A stretch of 33,890 nt of DNA, taken from contig JAJOHG010000278.1 in assembly GCA_021029095.1 (NCBI GenBank), positions 1 to 33,890 on the forward strand, written 5' to 3'. Of this stretch, positions 23,492-33,700 are shown one piece after another; the first letter of the stretch is position 1, and each line of letters begins with the position of its first letter. Below the pieces are notes generated by a model that saw only the letters and a list, made by a program, of their open reading frames with translations, ran no database searches and was not told the origin of the DNA. Source of the stretch: Phellopilus nigrolimitatus (lineage: Eukaryota; Basidiomycota; Agaricomycetes; Hymenochaetales; Hymenochaetaceae). The translations under genes and the position numbers were made by a program.

Positions 23492-26400
23492 ATGCTTTCC
23501 GTCGTGAGCCCTGCCCTGCTCGTCATGTCCCCGCACGACGTCCACGACGTCCGCGACCCCAACGTCGCCCACGACCCAAGAGACTCTTGGTCCCAGTGGC
23601 GCTCCGCCTCTGCCGCCGCCGACCTCCCGACTCCGCCCTCCTCCGTTCCGCCCAGACGCTCAAAGCCACTCCTCCACCACCACCTCCAAGCGCAGGCGCA
23701 CGACCCCCACCACCACCGCTACGACCACGACCACCTCACCCTCCCACCCATCACCCACCTCGACCGCCACTGGCCGTGCTCGTCGCCCTCGCCATGTACG
23801 TTCCGCTCTTCTAAGACCGCTTTGACCGGCCACACTGGCTCTTGTTTCGGCTCGCTGACTACTGTCCTGCGCTTTGTTCCACGCGTTTTCGGATTCGCTT
23901 TTGTTTCGCTTTGATGGCGCAGTGACCCCACCCGACGATGAGATGCACACAGAGCCTCTCTGGCGCGACTCAAAACCGGGCCCGTCGCGCCTCCACTCTC
24001 CCTTGACCGCGAGCGCATCTCCGTTCCTTGCCTCGCCCTCGCCTTCTCCAATCGACGAGGACGACGACGAGCAGTACGACCCAATGGACGACGCCCAGGA
24101 CGAGCTCGAGCCTGCGCAGCAGCAGGCGCAGCAGCGAACGGAGTGGGATGCGACGGAATGGCAAAACGAGCTGCAGCAGCAACGCGAGGCAGACCCGTAC
24201 GTGTACCCGGAACCGGAGCTCGAGCCGGAGACGTCGCACCACCTCGCAGACTGGGTCACCAACTCGCAGAAGCGTTCTGCGCACTTTATTGCTGAGAAGA
24301 CGTGCGAGATGGTCTGCTACCTCTGGTTCTCCTCGTCGCTCGGGCCCAGCGCCGCAGCCGCCTCCCGCCACCGCCGGGAACGCGAGCGGGAGCGTCGGCG
24401 CGCCGCGTCTGCCGCCCGTTCAAATCCAAATGGGAACGCGAACTCGAACTCGAACTCGGCCTCGAGTGCAGGCTCCCCGCCGTTTGCAGCTCGTCCACTG
24501 AGCAATGCGCGCACAGCCAGCCTGCAATTCTGCGCGTCCCCCGAATTTGTTGCGTTCATGCAGAAGTTGCTCGAGACCACCCAGGTCAGCCAGAGCGTCA
24601 TCGTGCTCTCGTTGCATTACATTTTCCGCCTCAAGGAGCGCAACGACTTCACTCTCGGCAAACCTGGTAGCGAATTCCGCGTCGCAGTTTGTGCTCTCAT
24701 GCTTGCGAACAAGTTTGTTGACGAGTGCGTGTCGAATTTTTTTAAAACCAATATTTCTTGTCTTTTGTTTTGTTTTATTCTAATTTTGATTTTAACTTTT
24801 TACAGTAATACGTATACGAACAAGACGTGGTCTGACGTATCTGCAATCCCCCTCGACGAGCTCAACAAAATGGAGCGCGAGTTCTTGCTCGGTGTTGGCT
24901 TCCGTCTTTTTGTCGACGAGCCCACGTACGACTCCTGGCTCAACCTTCTCCGCGGACTCGTTCTCGCTAAGGAGCGCGAGCACATGCGCTGGCGCTCCCG
25001 TCGCCACGCCGGTCTTATTCTTCCTTGTGTGTCCGCAAGTTCGCAGCAGCACGCGCAGGAATACGCTGGTAGGCGAGAGAATCACATGGGTCCGAGCAAA
25101 GGCTACGGCTACTCCGCGCAGGAGTCCCACCACCACGAGCACCCGCAGCAGCAGCAGCGCGCGCGCAGCACCTCCCCACACCGTATGCGCGGTTATGCAT
25201 ATGCGCCGGCGTACCCCTTCACTTTCGCCGTGCCCTCCCAGTCGCACCTTTCGACGGCCGGCCCGGCGTCCGCGACTACGAGCCAGTCTGCGCAGACCTC
25301 CCCGAGCGATGCGTACGGTGGTGCGCGCCCGCACTCCAAGCGCCGTGCCGCGGACGCGTTCTCGCCGACCTCGGCCACGTTCGCGGCCCGTCAGGCGAAG
25401 CGGCCCACCGGACTCGCACTCGATATCGGCGCAGCACTTGCATCGGCGTCGTCCCATGTGAACGCTAACGGGAACAGCGGTATGCTTGGACGCACGAGTG
25501 TCAGTGCACATCCGTACGCAGAGAGCCTGCGCGGGTTTGAGCGCATGTCCTTAGGCTCCGTGACGCCCGTCGAGCCTCCCCAGCACCAACAGCAACAGCA
25601 GTCCGAACAGTACCAGCACCAGCAGCCGGAGAGGCAGGAGCACACGCTCGCGGCTCCCTACCGCGGTGCGGACGCCGCGCGCCGTGCGCTCCCGTCGCAT
25701 CTCTACTTCTACGCGCTCGCGAGCTCGCCGATGCGCCCCGTTTCTGCCGCGTCAACCGTGACCGCTGCGGTGTCGGAGGCGTCCACGGTCGTCCCTGGGC
25801 CTGTGGAGGTGAAGATCGAGGAGGCAGATGCAGAGGCAGCGATGGGCGAGGCGTTCTACCCGCCCGGTGCGGAGAGGAAGGCGCGACTGAGGTACAGCCG
25901 GGCGCCTGCGCAGGCGGGCAATGGGTACTACGGTGCCTATGGCTATAACGGCAACCATCCAGCTTATGGGACGTATGGACAGACGGCGTACAGCAACGGT
26001 AGCTACGCACAGCAGACCGCCGAGCGCACGTATTCGACATCGACGTCCGCGCAGTTGTCTTCGTCTTCATCTGGATCGAGCTCGAGCGCATACATCGAGC
26101 CTGCGTCCGTTCGAGCGGCGCCCACGCCGCTCTCTGCTCTCCCTTCCACGCACCTCCCCAACCCTCACCAACGTGTCCAATCGCACCATCAGCAAACCCA
26201 AGCACAGGCGCACACCCAAACGGGTCCGTACCACCTCCCGCCCCTCGCGCTTGCGCTCTCGCTCGCGCCGCCCGCCCCGCGCATCGGCCATACGCAGAGC
26301 GCGCGTACGAGTCCACTGCCGAGCTTCGCAGACATGTACGGCGCGGTCGCAGGCCCGTCCATGCCCGCGTCTCATTGTCCGCCGCTCATGTACGCGACCG

Positions 26401-26873
26401 CGCCGTCGAGCGAGAGCGTCGACGGGGTGTACGCACCGCACGTCCAGCACACGCACCACCACATACATACGCACCACCACGCGCCCGCGCCCGCGTACAA
26501 GCCCTACACGCCCGCGCCCGCGCAGATGCACGCATACAGGCAGCAGCTGCACGCGCCGCCGCCGCCGCACCACCACCAGGCGGTGACCGCGACGTCGCTC
26601 GCGAGTGCGCTCGGCGAGCCGCAGCCCGCTGCGTTCGCGAACGCGGGCCCACCGGGCGTCGCACACTTCTACAGCGCGGGCGCGGGGGGTGCGCCGTACG
26701 CGTACTCGCCGTTGCGCGGTTCCAGCGCGGGCAGTGTCGCTGGCGGCGCTGGGTTTAGCGGTGGTGCGATGGGCGCGCCGCAGAGTTTGAGTGCGGGCGG
26801 TGTGCCGATGGAATCGCAGAGCGTCGGTGCGAGCCCAAGCGCGTATATCTATGCGCGCGGGCGTCGGCTGTAA
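23492..26873 (+). CDS. Pho85-type (PCL-like) G1 cyclin with long disordered tail
   Basis: Regulatory subunit expected to bind a Pho85/Cdk5-like kinase at cell-cycle entry. Three exons, 23492-23795, 23923-24724 and 24806-26873, splice in frame to 1057 residues. The ATG at 23525 is an alternative start. The cyclin region spans about residues 210-426: ADWVTNSQKRSAHFIAEKTC, then FVAFMQKLLETTQVSQSVIV and LSLHYIFRLKERNDF, then FRVAVCALMLANKFVDDNTY, TNKTWSDVSAIPLDELNKME and REFLLGVGFRLFVDEPTYDS. This order fits fungal PCL cyclins of the cyclin_N/PHO80 superfamily. The N-terminus is His/Pro-rich and acidic. The remaining about 630 residues are low-complexity Ser/Ala/Gln/His/Tyr/Pro with Gln and His runs and no domain I can see. 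Intron 2 (81 nt) cuts the cyclin box and contains no in-frame stop. The family call is strong; the kinase partner is inferred. Confidence 0.85.
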
Positions 26874-28504
26874 TTGGTTGCTCTGACTTTCTTTCTTTCT
26901 TTCTTTTTTTTTCCCTCTTTTTCTTTCTCAATTTCTTTCCTTTCTGCATAATGGACGTGACATACTCGAGAAACCTTTTTCCTCTTCCAATTCTTCACCG
27001 GCTCATGCTGCGAATCCGAGCCTCTCCTTGACTTGGGCTCTTTTGCTTTTTCTTTGCTTTCGCCTCTGCTGCGATTCATCCCATGCGATTGCTCTCTAGC
27101 TCTTTCCCATGCATAATGCACGGAGCGGCCTCACCTCAGGCGTCGTTCCGCACCCCCTCTTCCTATTCACCCTTCTCCGTTTCTCTGTTTTTGTCCACTA
27201 CGCTACTCTACCGCTGCACCTGCCAAAGTCCTGCCTTGCCCTAACGTCTGCATACAGCATTCACACATACTATTTCCCTGTTTCGTCACTGTTACTTATC
27301 CACTTCAATTTCCAGTTCACGACAGCACACATTATTACCTGCTCGCTTCGCTCACCTATCATCATTCACATCCATATTCACTCTGCATGCACTCCGAATC
27401 GCAGCCCAAGTCCAATGCAAAACGTTATTAGTATTCTATAAATTAGTATATATAGCTTCGTACGATGACGGAGGCTGACCTCAAAGTAACTTCGCCTTCT
27501 TTTTTTTTTCTACAGTATACCTTTACGCCATCATGATATATTTTTTTCGCCCTTCCCGCGGCTAGTTACTTAGTGGTATACTACATGGTAAAAATCGTTG
27601 TATGTACGTACATCTTTGAATAACGAAGAAGAGTGAGATATAAGAACGTTGATGAGGATGAATAGGAAAAACTTGTAGAATATGGAGGTGGACATGACAA
27701 CGGGTTACGAGGCGCACGCGGAATCCGGATGCACATGCAATTGTATATGTCTGCTAACCACTCGCAGGCGTTTCCTAGCTCCGTAGACATTCGCGTCCGA
27801 TCAGCGGACTCGCGCACGGCGGACGCGTCGGTTGCCACCCATCGCCGAGAAAGGCAATAGCAGGCGTTGTGGATGCATATTGACGCGTCGCGATAGGCGC
27901 TATGGCTAATCGCAGTTTCACGTGCATGCAAGGGTAGATATGAGGCAGCTTTGTCAGACGGCCGAGGATGGCATGCACACGCTCTCGGACTCGGAGCGCC
28001 GTTCGTTATCCCCTCAGAGATAGAGACCAGGGCCGACGCGGCGCCGGCGCGGATAGCACCTGCGACGCCTCTGGTGACTCTGACTCTGACATCCGACTTC
28101 TTACTTTTTTTTTGGCACAGCTTTTCGCACTCGTCGGCGATTGCGCTCAAAAAGAGGCGCATCGCCGGAGCTACGCACAGGACATCGATCGATGCGTGCC
28201 TTGCTTGCCGCTCGAACGGGATAACTGTGCATGTCAATTCATGTTGCGTAGTCGGGGGAGCCGACGCCGACCCCGGCCGAGGCCTTCGAATTGCTCATTA
28301 TACCGGAAATACCCCTTTTTTCGCGAGCTGGCGGTAGTGCCCTCCCGCGTTCCCGTTCTTGATAGCGATGCAAATGCGGAGCGGCGTGGGCAGATAGCTG
28401 GCGGCCGCGGAATTCCAACTTGTGTCAACGTGAAGATCTATAGAATGAGCTGAAAATGGCCGCTTGAGTGCGCGTACATGCACTTCTCACAGCGCTGATG
28501 AACG
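26874..28504. other. Cyclin 3' flank and unassigned region
   Basis: A pyrimidine-rich trailer with a (TTTC)n run at about 26887-26915 directly follows the cyclin stop and is probably its 3' UTR. Further on, the minus strand has a frame open from the ATG at 28162 to 27581 (194 codons, Ser/Arg/Cys-rich), and the plus strand has overlapping frames at 27951-28453. None shows a motif or splice structure, and I do not call them. Nothing else is visible. Confidence 0.4.
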
Positions 28505-28853
28505 CTAGAGCTTTTTGCTGTTCTTGCTCGTGATGATTATTCGTTCTCCGAGCTTGACGAGACCCAGAGGGTTCGTGCTCTTGGAGCCACGATAGCCGTG
28601 ACGCCACCAATTAGATTGTTCGATGATGTTCTTAAAACTGGAGCTGGGCTGAGCAAAACGCCTGCTCGGCTCGGAGAGAATGGAAGGAGAGGGAAAAGCA
28701 AATAAGGAAGGGTTGCGTGTATGTGTATGTTTGTAGTAAGTGCGTGGTTACTTACTTACTTTGAGCTAGACCTGCCGGGTAACTATAATAAAGAGGAAGG
28801 GTAACTTCTTAACGAAGGCATCGCTTACTTACAAATGTGGCTGCTGCATACAT
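28505..28853 (-). CDS. Small basic, probably mitochondrial protein (66 aa)
   Basis: Reconstructed from three exons: 28833-28853 (MYAAATF), 28760-28782 (LPGRSSSK, last codon split) and 28505-28661. The introns are 50 and 98 nt. Both donors are the perfect consensus GTAAGT, the acceptors are TATAG and GCAG, and an ACTTACTAC-like branch point lies in the second. The phases (0, then 2) agree, and an upstream in-frame TGA limits the start. The product begins MYAAATFLPGRSSSKRFAQP, with no acidic residue for the first 20 residues and several Arg/Lys/Ser, which suits a mitochondrial presequence. The C-terminus is strongly basic: NWWRHGYRGSKSTNPLGL, then KLGERIIITSKNSKKL. I do not recognise the family; a small mitochondrial ribosomal or respiratory assembly protein is possible. 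The two short 5' exons would hide it from ORF-based annotation. Confidence 0.6.
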
Positions 28854-29763
28854 GTATTTGACAATTGATCGAGATCAACTTTGCTTACGCTCGGCCCGAG
28901 CTTGTTGTGATCGCTCGAACGTGTCCTATGTGTTTTTCTTTTCTTTCTTGATCCTTGCTCCGGATTGATGTCGATATGCCATTTTTATTTTCATTAAAAC
29001 GCGCCTCATCCCCCGAGGCTTCCATGCATCGTCTTTACAGCGGCACAGTTCGACATATGGCAGTGTTAGACTGAGGATGTGAAATCGAACATTGTTCGTT
29101 GAAGGTGTAACGCCGCACGACAGACGAGTTAGAGCAGAGGCCATGGAGATGTCGGCAGGTCAAAAGAGGCAGCGCGGTTTCCCGCTCGGTCTTCAGGCGG
29201 AAATGTGTGAACTTAGAGAGGTTCGGGAACCTCCGTCGAAACGTCATGGTGGATGAACACGATTGCATTGTGGACGAAGACCGCGAGTGCGTAATAACGC
29301 AGCCACGTACTTCGTGCCTCAGACCAGTGTCCATGGGCACAAGCGGATGCGATCCACCGCACATGTGCCACTTATCAAAGCCAATGGAGAAAGGAGCTCA
29401 CAATAGGCGAATCGATTTATTGAAGGTCGATGTGCGATGTAGACGGTGCCAACTACCGAGTCAATCGAATTGGCGAACCGGGATTAAGAATACGGTGCAG
29501 ACAAAGAAACGCGGCTCGAAAAAGGCCCGGTTTCAATTGCCCCCTTGTCAACTGCGCGAGATCACAAGCATGCGACCGTCTTCCATCCGTAGCGGCCCTG
29601 CTGCTCCATCTGCCTCCTAAAACTGCAGCGCGTGAACGGACACGTTTCGTATGCGCGAAGACTACCATCAGCCTATTATGTTTGTGGATTGTCATGATTG
29701 AGAGTAGGGGTGGTTGCTGCTAATATGCACTGAATAGCGGATTATCTGATGGCAATTATGATT
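28854..29763. other. Intergenic region, possible unrecognised exon
   Basis: On the minus strand, 29213-29372 is open and reads WIASACAHGHWSEARST followed by the hydrophobic WLRYYALAVFVHNAIVFIHH before TAA. It looks like the C-terminal membrane helix of a protein, but I found no upstream exon that splices to it convincingly. The plus-strand frame 29207-29620 overlaps it and has no motif. I call no gene here. Confidence 0.35.
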
Positions 29764-30562
29764 TCATGTGCGGGCGTTACTCGAACTTGGATCGTCCTGG
29801 GCGAACACGGGCGATGCAGCGGCTCGGTACAGGAGAGTTTCCCGGGCCGTCTCCTCGGCGATGTGCGTCCCAAGGAAGGCCTGAGTGAAAAAGTAGCCAG
29901 AGAGGACACCAGTTACTGCATCAGGGAAGGTGTTTCAGCAAGAGATTCCGACTCAGTCGAGTTGATCGCAACAGCTCTAAGGTGATAAGATTGAGTTGCG
30001 AGCTGAGTGAGATTGAGGCTCTTGTGTTTGATTATTGGCAAGGCACACGTGTTGCGCGCCAATGCAAACAAGAAGCTTGTGAATGGATTCCGGCGATACT
30101 CAAAGGGATTGCATATTGATCGACTTCCGAATTGAAGGGGGAAAAAAGAGAATGCGGGGAGAAAGAGGCCGAAAAAACTTACAGATGCCGCACAGGAGTG
30201 TTTTGTTTCTGTCGAAGCGCAGGGCACGCATACCTATCACACCTGGAAATCGAGACGAAACTAAAATCAGCCCGATCTGATTGACGAAGGGGAACAGTAA
30301 AAGCGACAAAAGCTTTAGCGTCCGAAACCCAAAACGATCACGAACCTCCGACAAATCCTGATGTGACTCCTGCAGACATGCCTTCCATCCGCGCTTTCTG
30401 CGGTGCGAAACCTCAGTAAGCATACAGCAGTTCTCTGCTGATGCTTTTGTTGACATGAGAAGACGTGATGTGGTCACTACGCACCCTGGCACATTTCGCG
30501 AGCACTTCTGGTCTCAGCTGCACTGACTCGGTGTGCGCTTGCAATGCAACCGTATCATCCAT
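29764..30562 (-). CDS. Small two-helix glycine-zipper membrane protein (113 aa)
   Basis: Reconstructed from four exons: 30485-30562, 30346-30397, 30183-30242 and 29764-29915. The introns are GT-AG, of 87, 103 and 267 nt; the last is long for this locus and could hide a further small exon. The phases agree throughout, giving 113 residues from MDDTVALQAHTESV. Two hydrophobic segments form a hairpin: about residues 32-49 (GMSAGVTSGFVGGVIGM) and 59-79 (LCGILTGVLSGYFFTQAF), joined by the basic loop RALRFDRNK. Glycines recur every fourth residue in both helices (32, 36, 40, 44 and 62, 66, 70), a double glycine zipper like those of helix-packing or oligomerising mitochondrial and ER hairpin proteins. 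The tail is polar. I do not recognise the family. It is divergent from SPO22 with 169 bp between the start codons. Confidence 0.6.
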
Positions 30563-30731
30563 ATCTGCTGCGCGTGGTTAGGGGCTAAGTTCGGTCTGGC
30601 TCGTTGGAACACGAGAGTGGCTGGTGCAAGCGGAAAAGGAAATTGCCTGATCAGGACCCGGAGGCAGATTATTATGTGTGACAGGCTTGTGACTATTCGT
30701 TCCCTCTTGCACTTGAACGCGTCGCGACGCG
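30563..30731. promoter_or_regulatory. Shared divergent promoter interval
   Basis: Only 169 bases separate the start codons of the glycine-zipper membrane-protein gene (minus) and SPO22 (plus), so both promoters must lie here or extend into each other's leaders. A CCACTCTCGTGT stretch and mixed GC/AT composition are seen, but no clear TATA box or known meiotic element can be assigned by eye. Co-regulation is possible but unproven. Confidence 0.5.
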
Positions 30732-33700
30732 ATGTCCTCGCACAAACGAAAGGCCGTGCCAAGCACGACGCAGCCCCAAGAGACATTCAATATAATAATA
30801 GGTATGCCTGTTGTCATCTTCCGCGCTTAGGGTGAACTCTGATACCGTTTTTCACATAGGAGTTACCGCGAGAGTTAAGCCCAAGCTCGCTGATCTAAGG
30901 AGGAAAGACGCTCGGCACGCACTTCTGGATGATCTCCAGCATCTCGCAGTGCTCGGAGAAACCTTGACAGAACAGCGTCAGAGGGGGAAGATTTCTGGCG
31001 AGGTTGCCGACACCCTGGATCGCGAAGGTGTGCGCGCAGTCATTGTTCTTGACCCCTGCTGACTGATTGCACTCGTCTATCTTCACTCAGGCGTCCATCT
31101 GTGGAATGTGTCGAGCCTCGTTCGGAATCCATCAGACTGCGACGAAGATCAGAGTTTGTTTGCGGCGCGTAAGTGTTCAACAGTACGGCGCTTTAGTTCC
31201 GGCGATGCATGGACAGCTGGAAAATGACGCTTACTTCTTGCGGCATACTTCTACGCGATTAGTCAGACTCGCTGGATTTCGTCTGATAGAGGCTGGGATT
31301 GAGCAGAAGCCTGGCGTTGAAAGTATGTTTTTGAATTCGTGTGCAGCGAATTTCGTGAGAGCACAGCTCAACTTGACGTTTTGTTCTCGTCGGCTGTATA
31401 TGTAGCTCTTATCAATGTTCTTCAATTGGCAAGTAAAACTGGAACAGCCCTATCCGGTACGTCTCGATTCTAAGATGAACCTGCCTGACTAAATCATTGA
31501 ACCTCATTTTTTTACTGCTCGTTGGGCTTCGTTCCATTTGTGAATGTATATGCTTCCATGGGTACATCAGACAGCGGAAGGAACGATGTTGCTGCCAGCG
31601 TTCTTGGGTGTGCGGCAAAGGCAAGCTACTCACGCGCTGGCTTGCTGACCTGAACTTCCGAATCAAACTAAGAATACGCCTTCAGTTTGAAGAACAGCTG
31701 CGAAACTCAGAAGACGCCACAAACACCCACGATCAGGCGAAGGCCCGAGCGGTGGTTCTTTACTATTGCAGTCGCATGCTCACCGTGCGTCGCATCTGTC
31801 TGAGCTCGCGAGCTGCATGAACTCGGCAGCTTAAACAATGATCAGTCATACTAACCGTCTCGTTCCTTATTCCTTGTTCCTCATTCCTTAGGCATGGCGA
31901 GATGGCAACGATGCCATCGCACAATTCATGCTCGAGAAGATTACAGGTTTGGTGGTCCCAACGACCTTGTTTTGGCAGCCCTGCTTATGTGCTTCTCTCA
32001 AATTTCTTTCAAACTCAGAGAATGATGAAAAGCGTCTTAGTCTCATCACTATACCTGACGTAAGGGTTCCCACATATGATTCATCTGTATTGCAGAGCTC
32101 ACGAGTATTGCGTTAATTGCATCGATTGACCAAAAAAAGCGAGAGCTTCTAGCTGTCAAGATACTGGAGATAGGCAAATCGATTCTGAAAGCATGCTCCC
32201 GGACGCCAGGCGACGGAGATGCGAGACTCGCGGATTCAAAGAGGGCTCAGGATGCTGTGAGATGGATTCGGAAAGCTTTCGCTCTGGTAGAGAAAATGGA
32301 AGACTCTGAGAGCATGGCGGTACTAAAGGTAGGCTGTCTTCCTTACAAACATGAGGCCTCATCTCACGCACATGCCTTCATGGCTGCCAGAGGGGAATAC
32401 TACGTAGTCTGGGTCAGTTTGCTCTAGAACATGACTTCTGTGCCGTTCTTAATGACCCTTCCGCTTAGCTCGGGCATACTACCTTTCGTCGTCGATTGAG
32501 GCCGAGAACCTTGTGCGCGCCGAAACGACCCTACAGGAGCTCATTGCTTCTATCGACAACTCCACAGACAATGTAAACAGCTACGCTTTCTTCATTTCTC
32601 CTACAGGGCTCACGCAGGCTTTATCCAGGCTAATCCGGAACATCACCAACTGCGATGGATGCGGCTAGCCGTTCTCAAGAAGCGAAAGGCGCCGGAACTT
32701 GCGATGCAGGAAGGTGAGTTTGGGCTCTAAATTCATTGCGCAGTTGTGGCGTCTCTAACCCACGCACGAATTGTTTGTGCAGCGTTTGTGTCAATAGTCG
32801 ACCACACCATTTTTACAGAGTCGGAAGTCACGGAGTAAGTGACAAATCACCCGAGTATACGCCCTATGCGGCAGATGCGGCATTAACTCCCCTTCTGACT
32901 TCTGGACTATTCCCATTTCAGTATACTTCAGGAATTACGAACCTTGAGTCACCAGCAGTGCGTTCCCGCAGTTCATACTCTCTGACCGTGTGCTGTTGTA
33001 TTCTAAACCCGGCCTTATCCAGCAAGCTAGTATCCGACGTTCTTCAACGTTGTATTGAGCGGCTATTAGATGGTCCTGCCGAGAATGCAAACTTCGTCGA
33101 TCGTTTCCTGCTTTCCCTGCTATCCCACTGCTCCAGAGATCAAGAACACTCGAGGGCGATTAAAAGCATAGAAACCGGATGCTCATGTGAGTTTGAACTT
33201 CCTTGTTTAGTCGTGTTCTTACGATAATTCCGACCCGCGCTGAAAAGCTCTCACTGCTTCTGAGTTTGAGCTTGAAAGGGCACCTGCGATGGCTGCCTGA
33301 TTGTAAGGGAACTGCCTTTTCCTGGCCCGATAATCATTATAAACACGGCGCTTCTATAGACCATTTGGAAAGTTGGCGATCGACATTACCAGATGAAGAA
33401 GTGGTCACAAGCAGCAGATTGGTTCCTTACGGGAACGCACAAGGCTTTTGCGAGCATAGCGCAGTTAAACAGTACGAAGTGCTTTCGGAAGGCCGCTCTA
33501 TGTTACGTTGAACAGCGCGAATATGCGCGCGCTTCTCAAATCATACAACGATGTCCGAGTGGCCAGTCAAGCACGTTCTATCTCCTTTTCTTAACCGCTG
33601 TTTATCAAGGTACGGAGCTTTCGTTCTCAGTTTGGAGAAGGCGTCTGACGTCTCGGTAGGGCTGGAAGAGGACGGTACGGCCGCTCTTTTTTTCGTATGA

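Noticed and set aside
23660..24371. Long minus-strand frames opposite the cyclin N-terminus
   Set aside because: They mirror the GC-rich, repeat-like codons of the cyclin gene. The plus strand has the conserved cyclin sequence and clean splice sites.
25501..26666. Long minus- and plus-strand alternative frames in the cyclin tail (Arg/Ser/Ala-rich)
   Set aside because: Low-complexity GC-rich coding sequence leaves all frames open. These are shadows of the cyclin reading frame.
27581..28162. 194-codon minus-strand frame downstream of the cyclin
   Set aside because: No recognisable domain or hydrophobic pattern, and comparable open frames lie on the opposite strand. Not supported as a gene.
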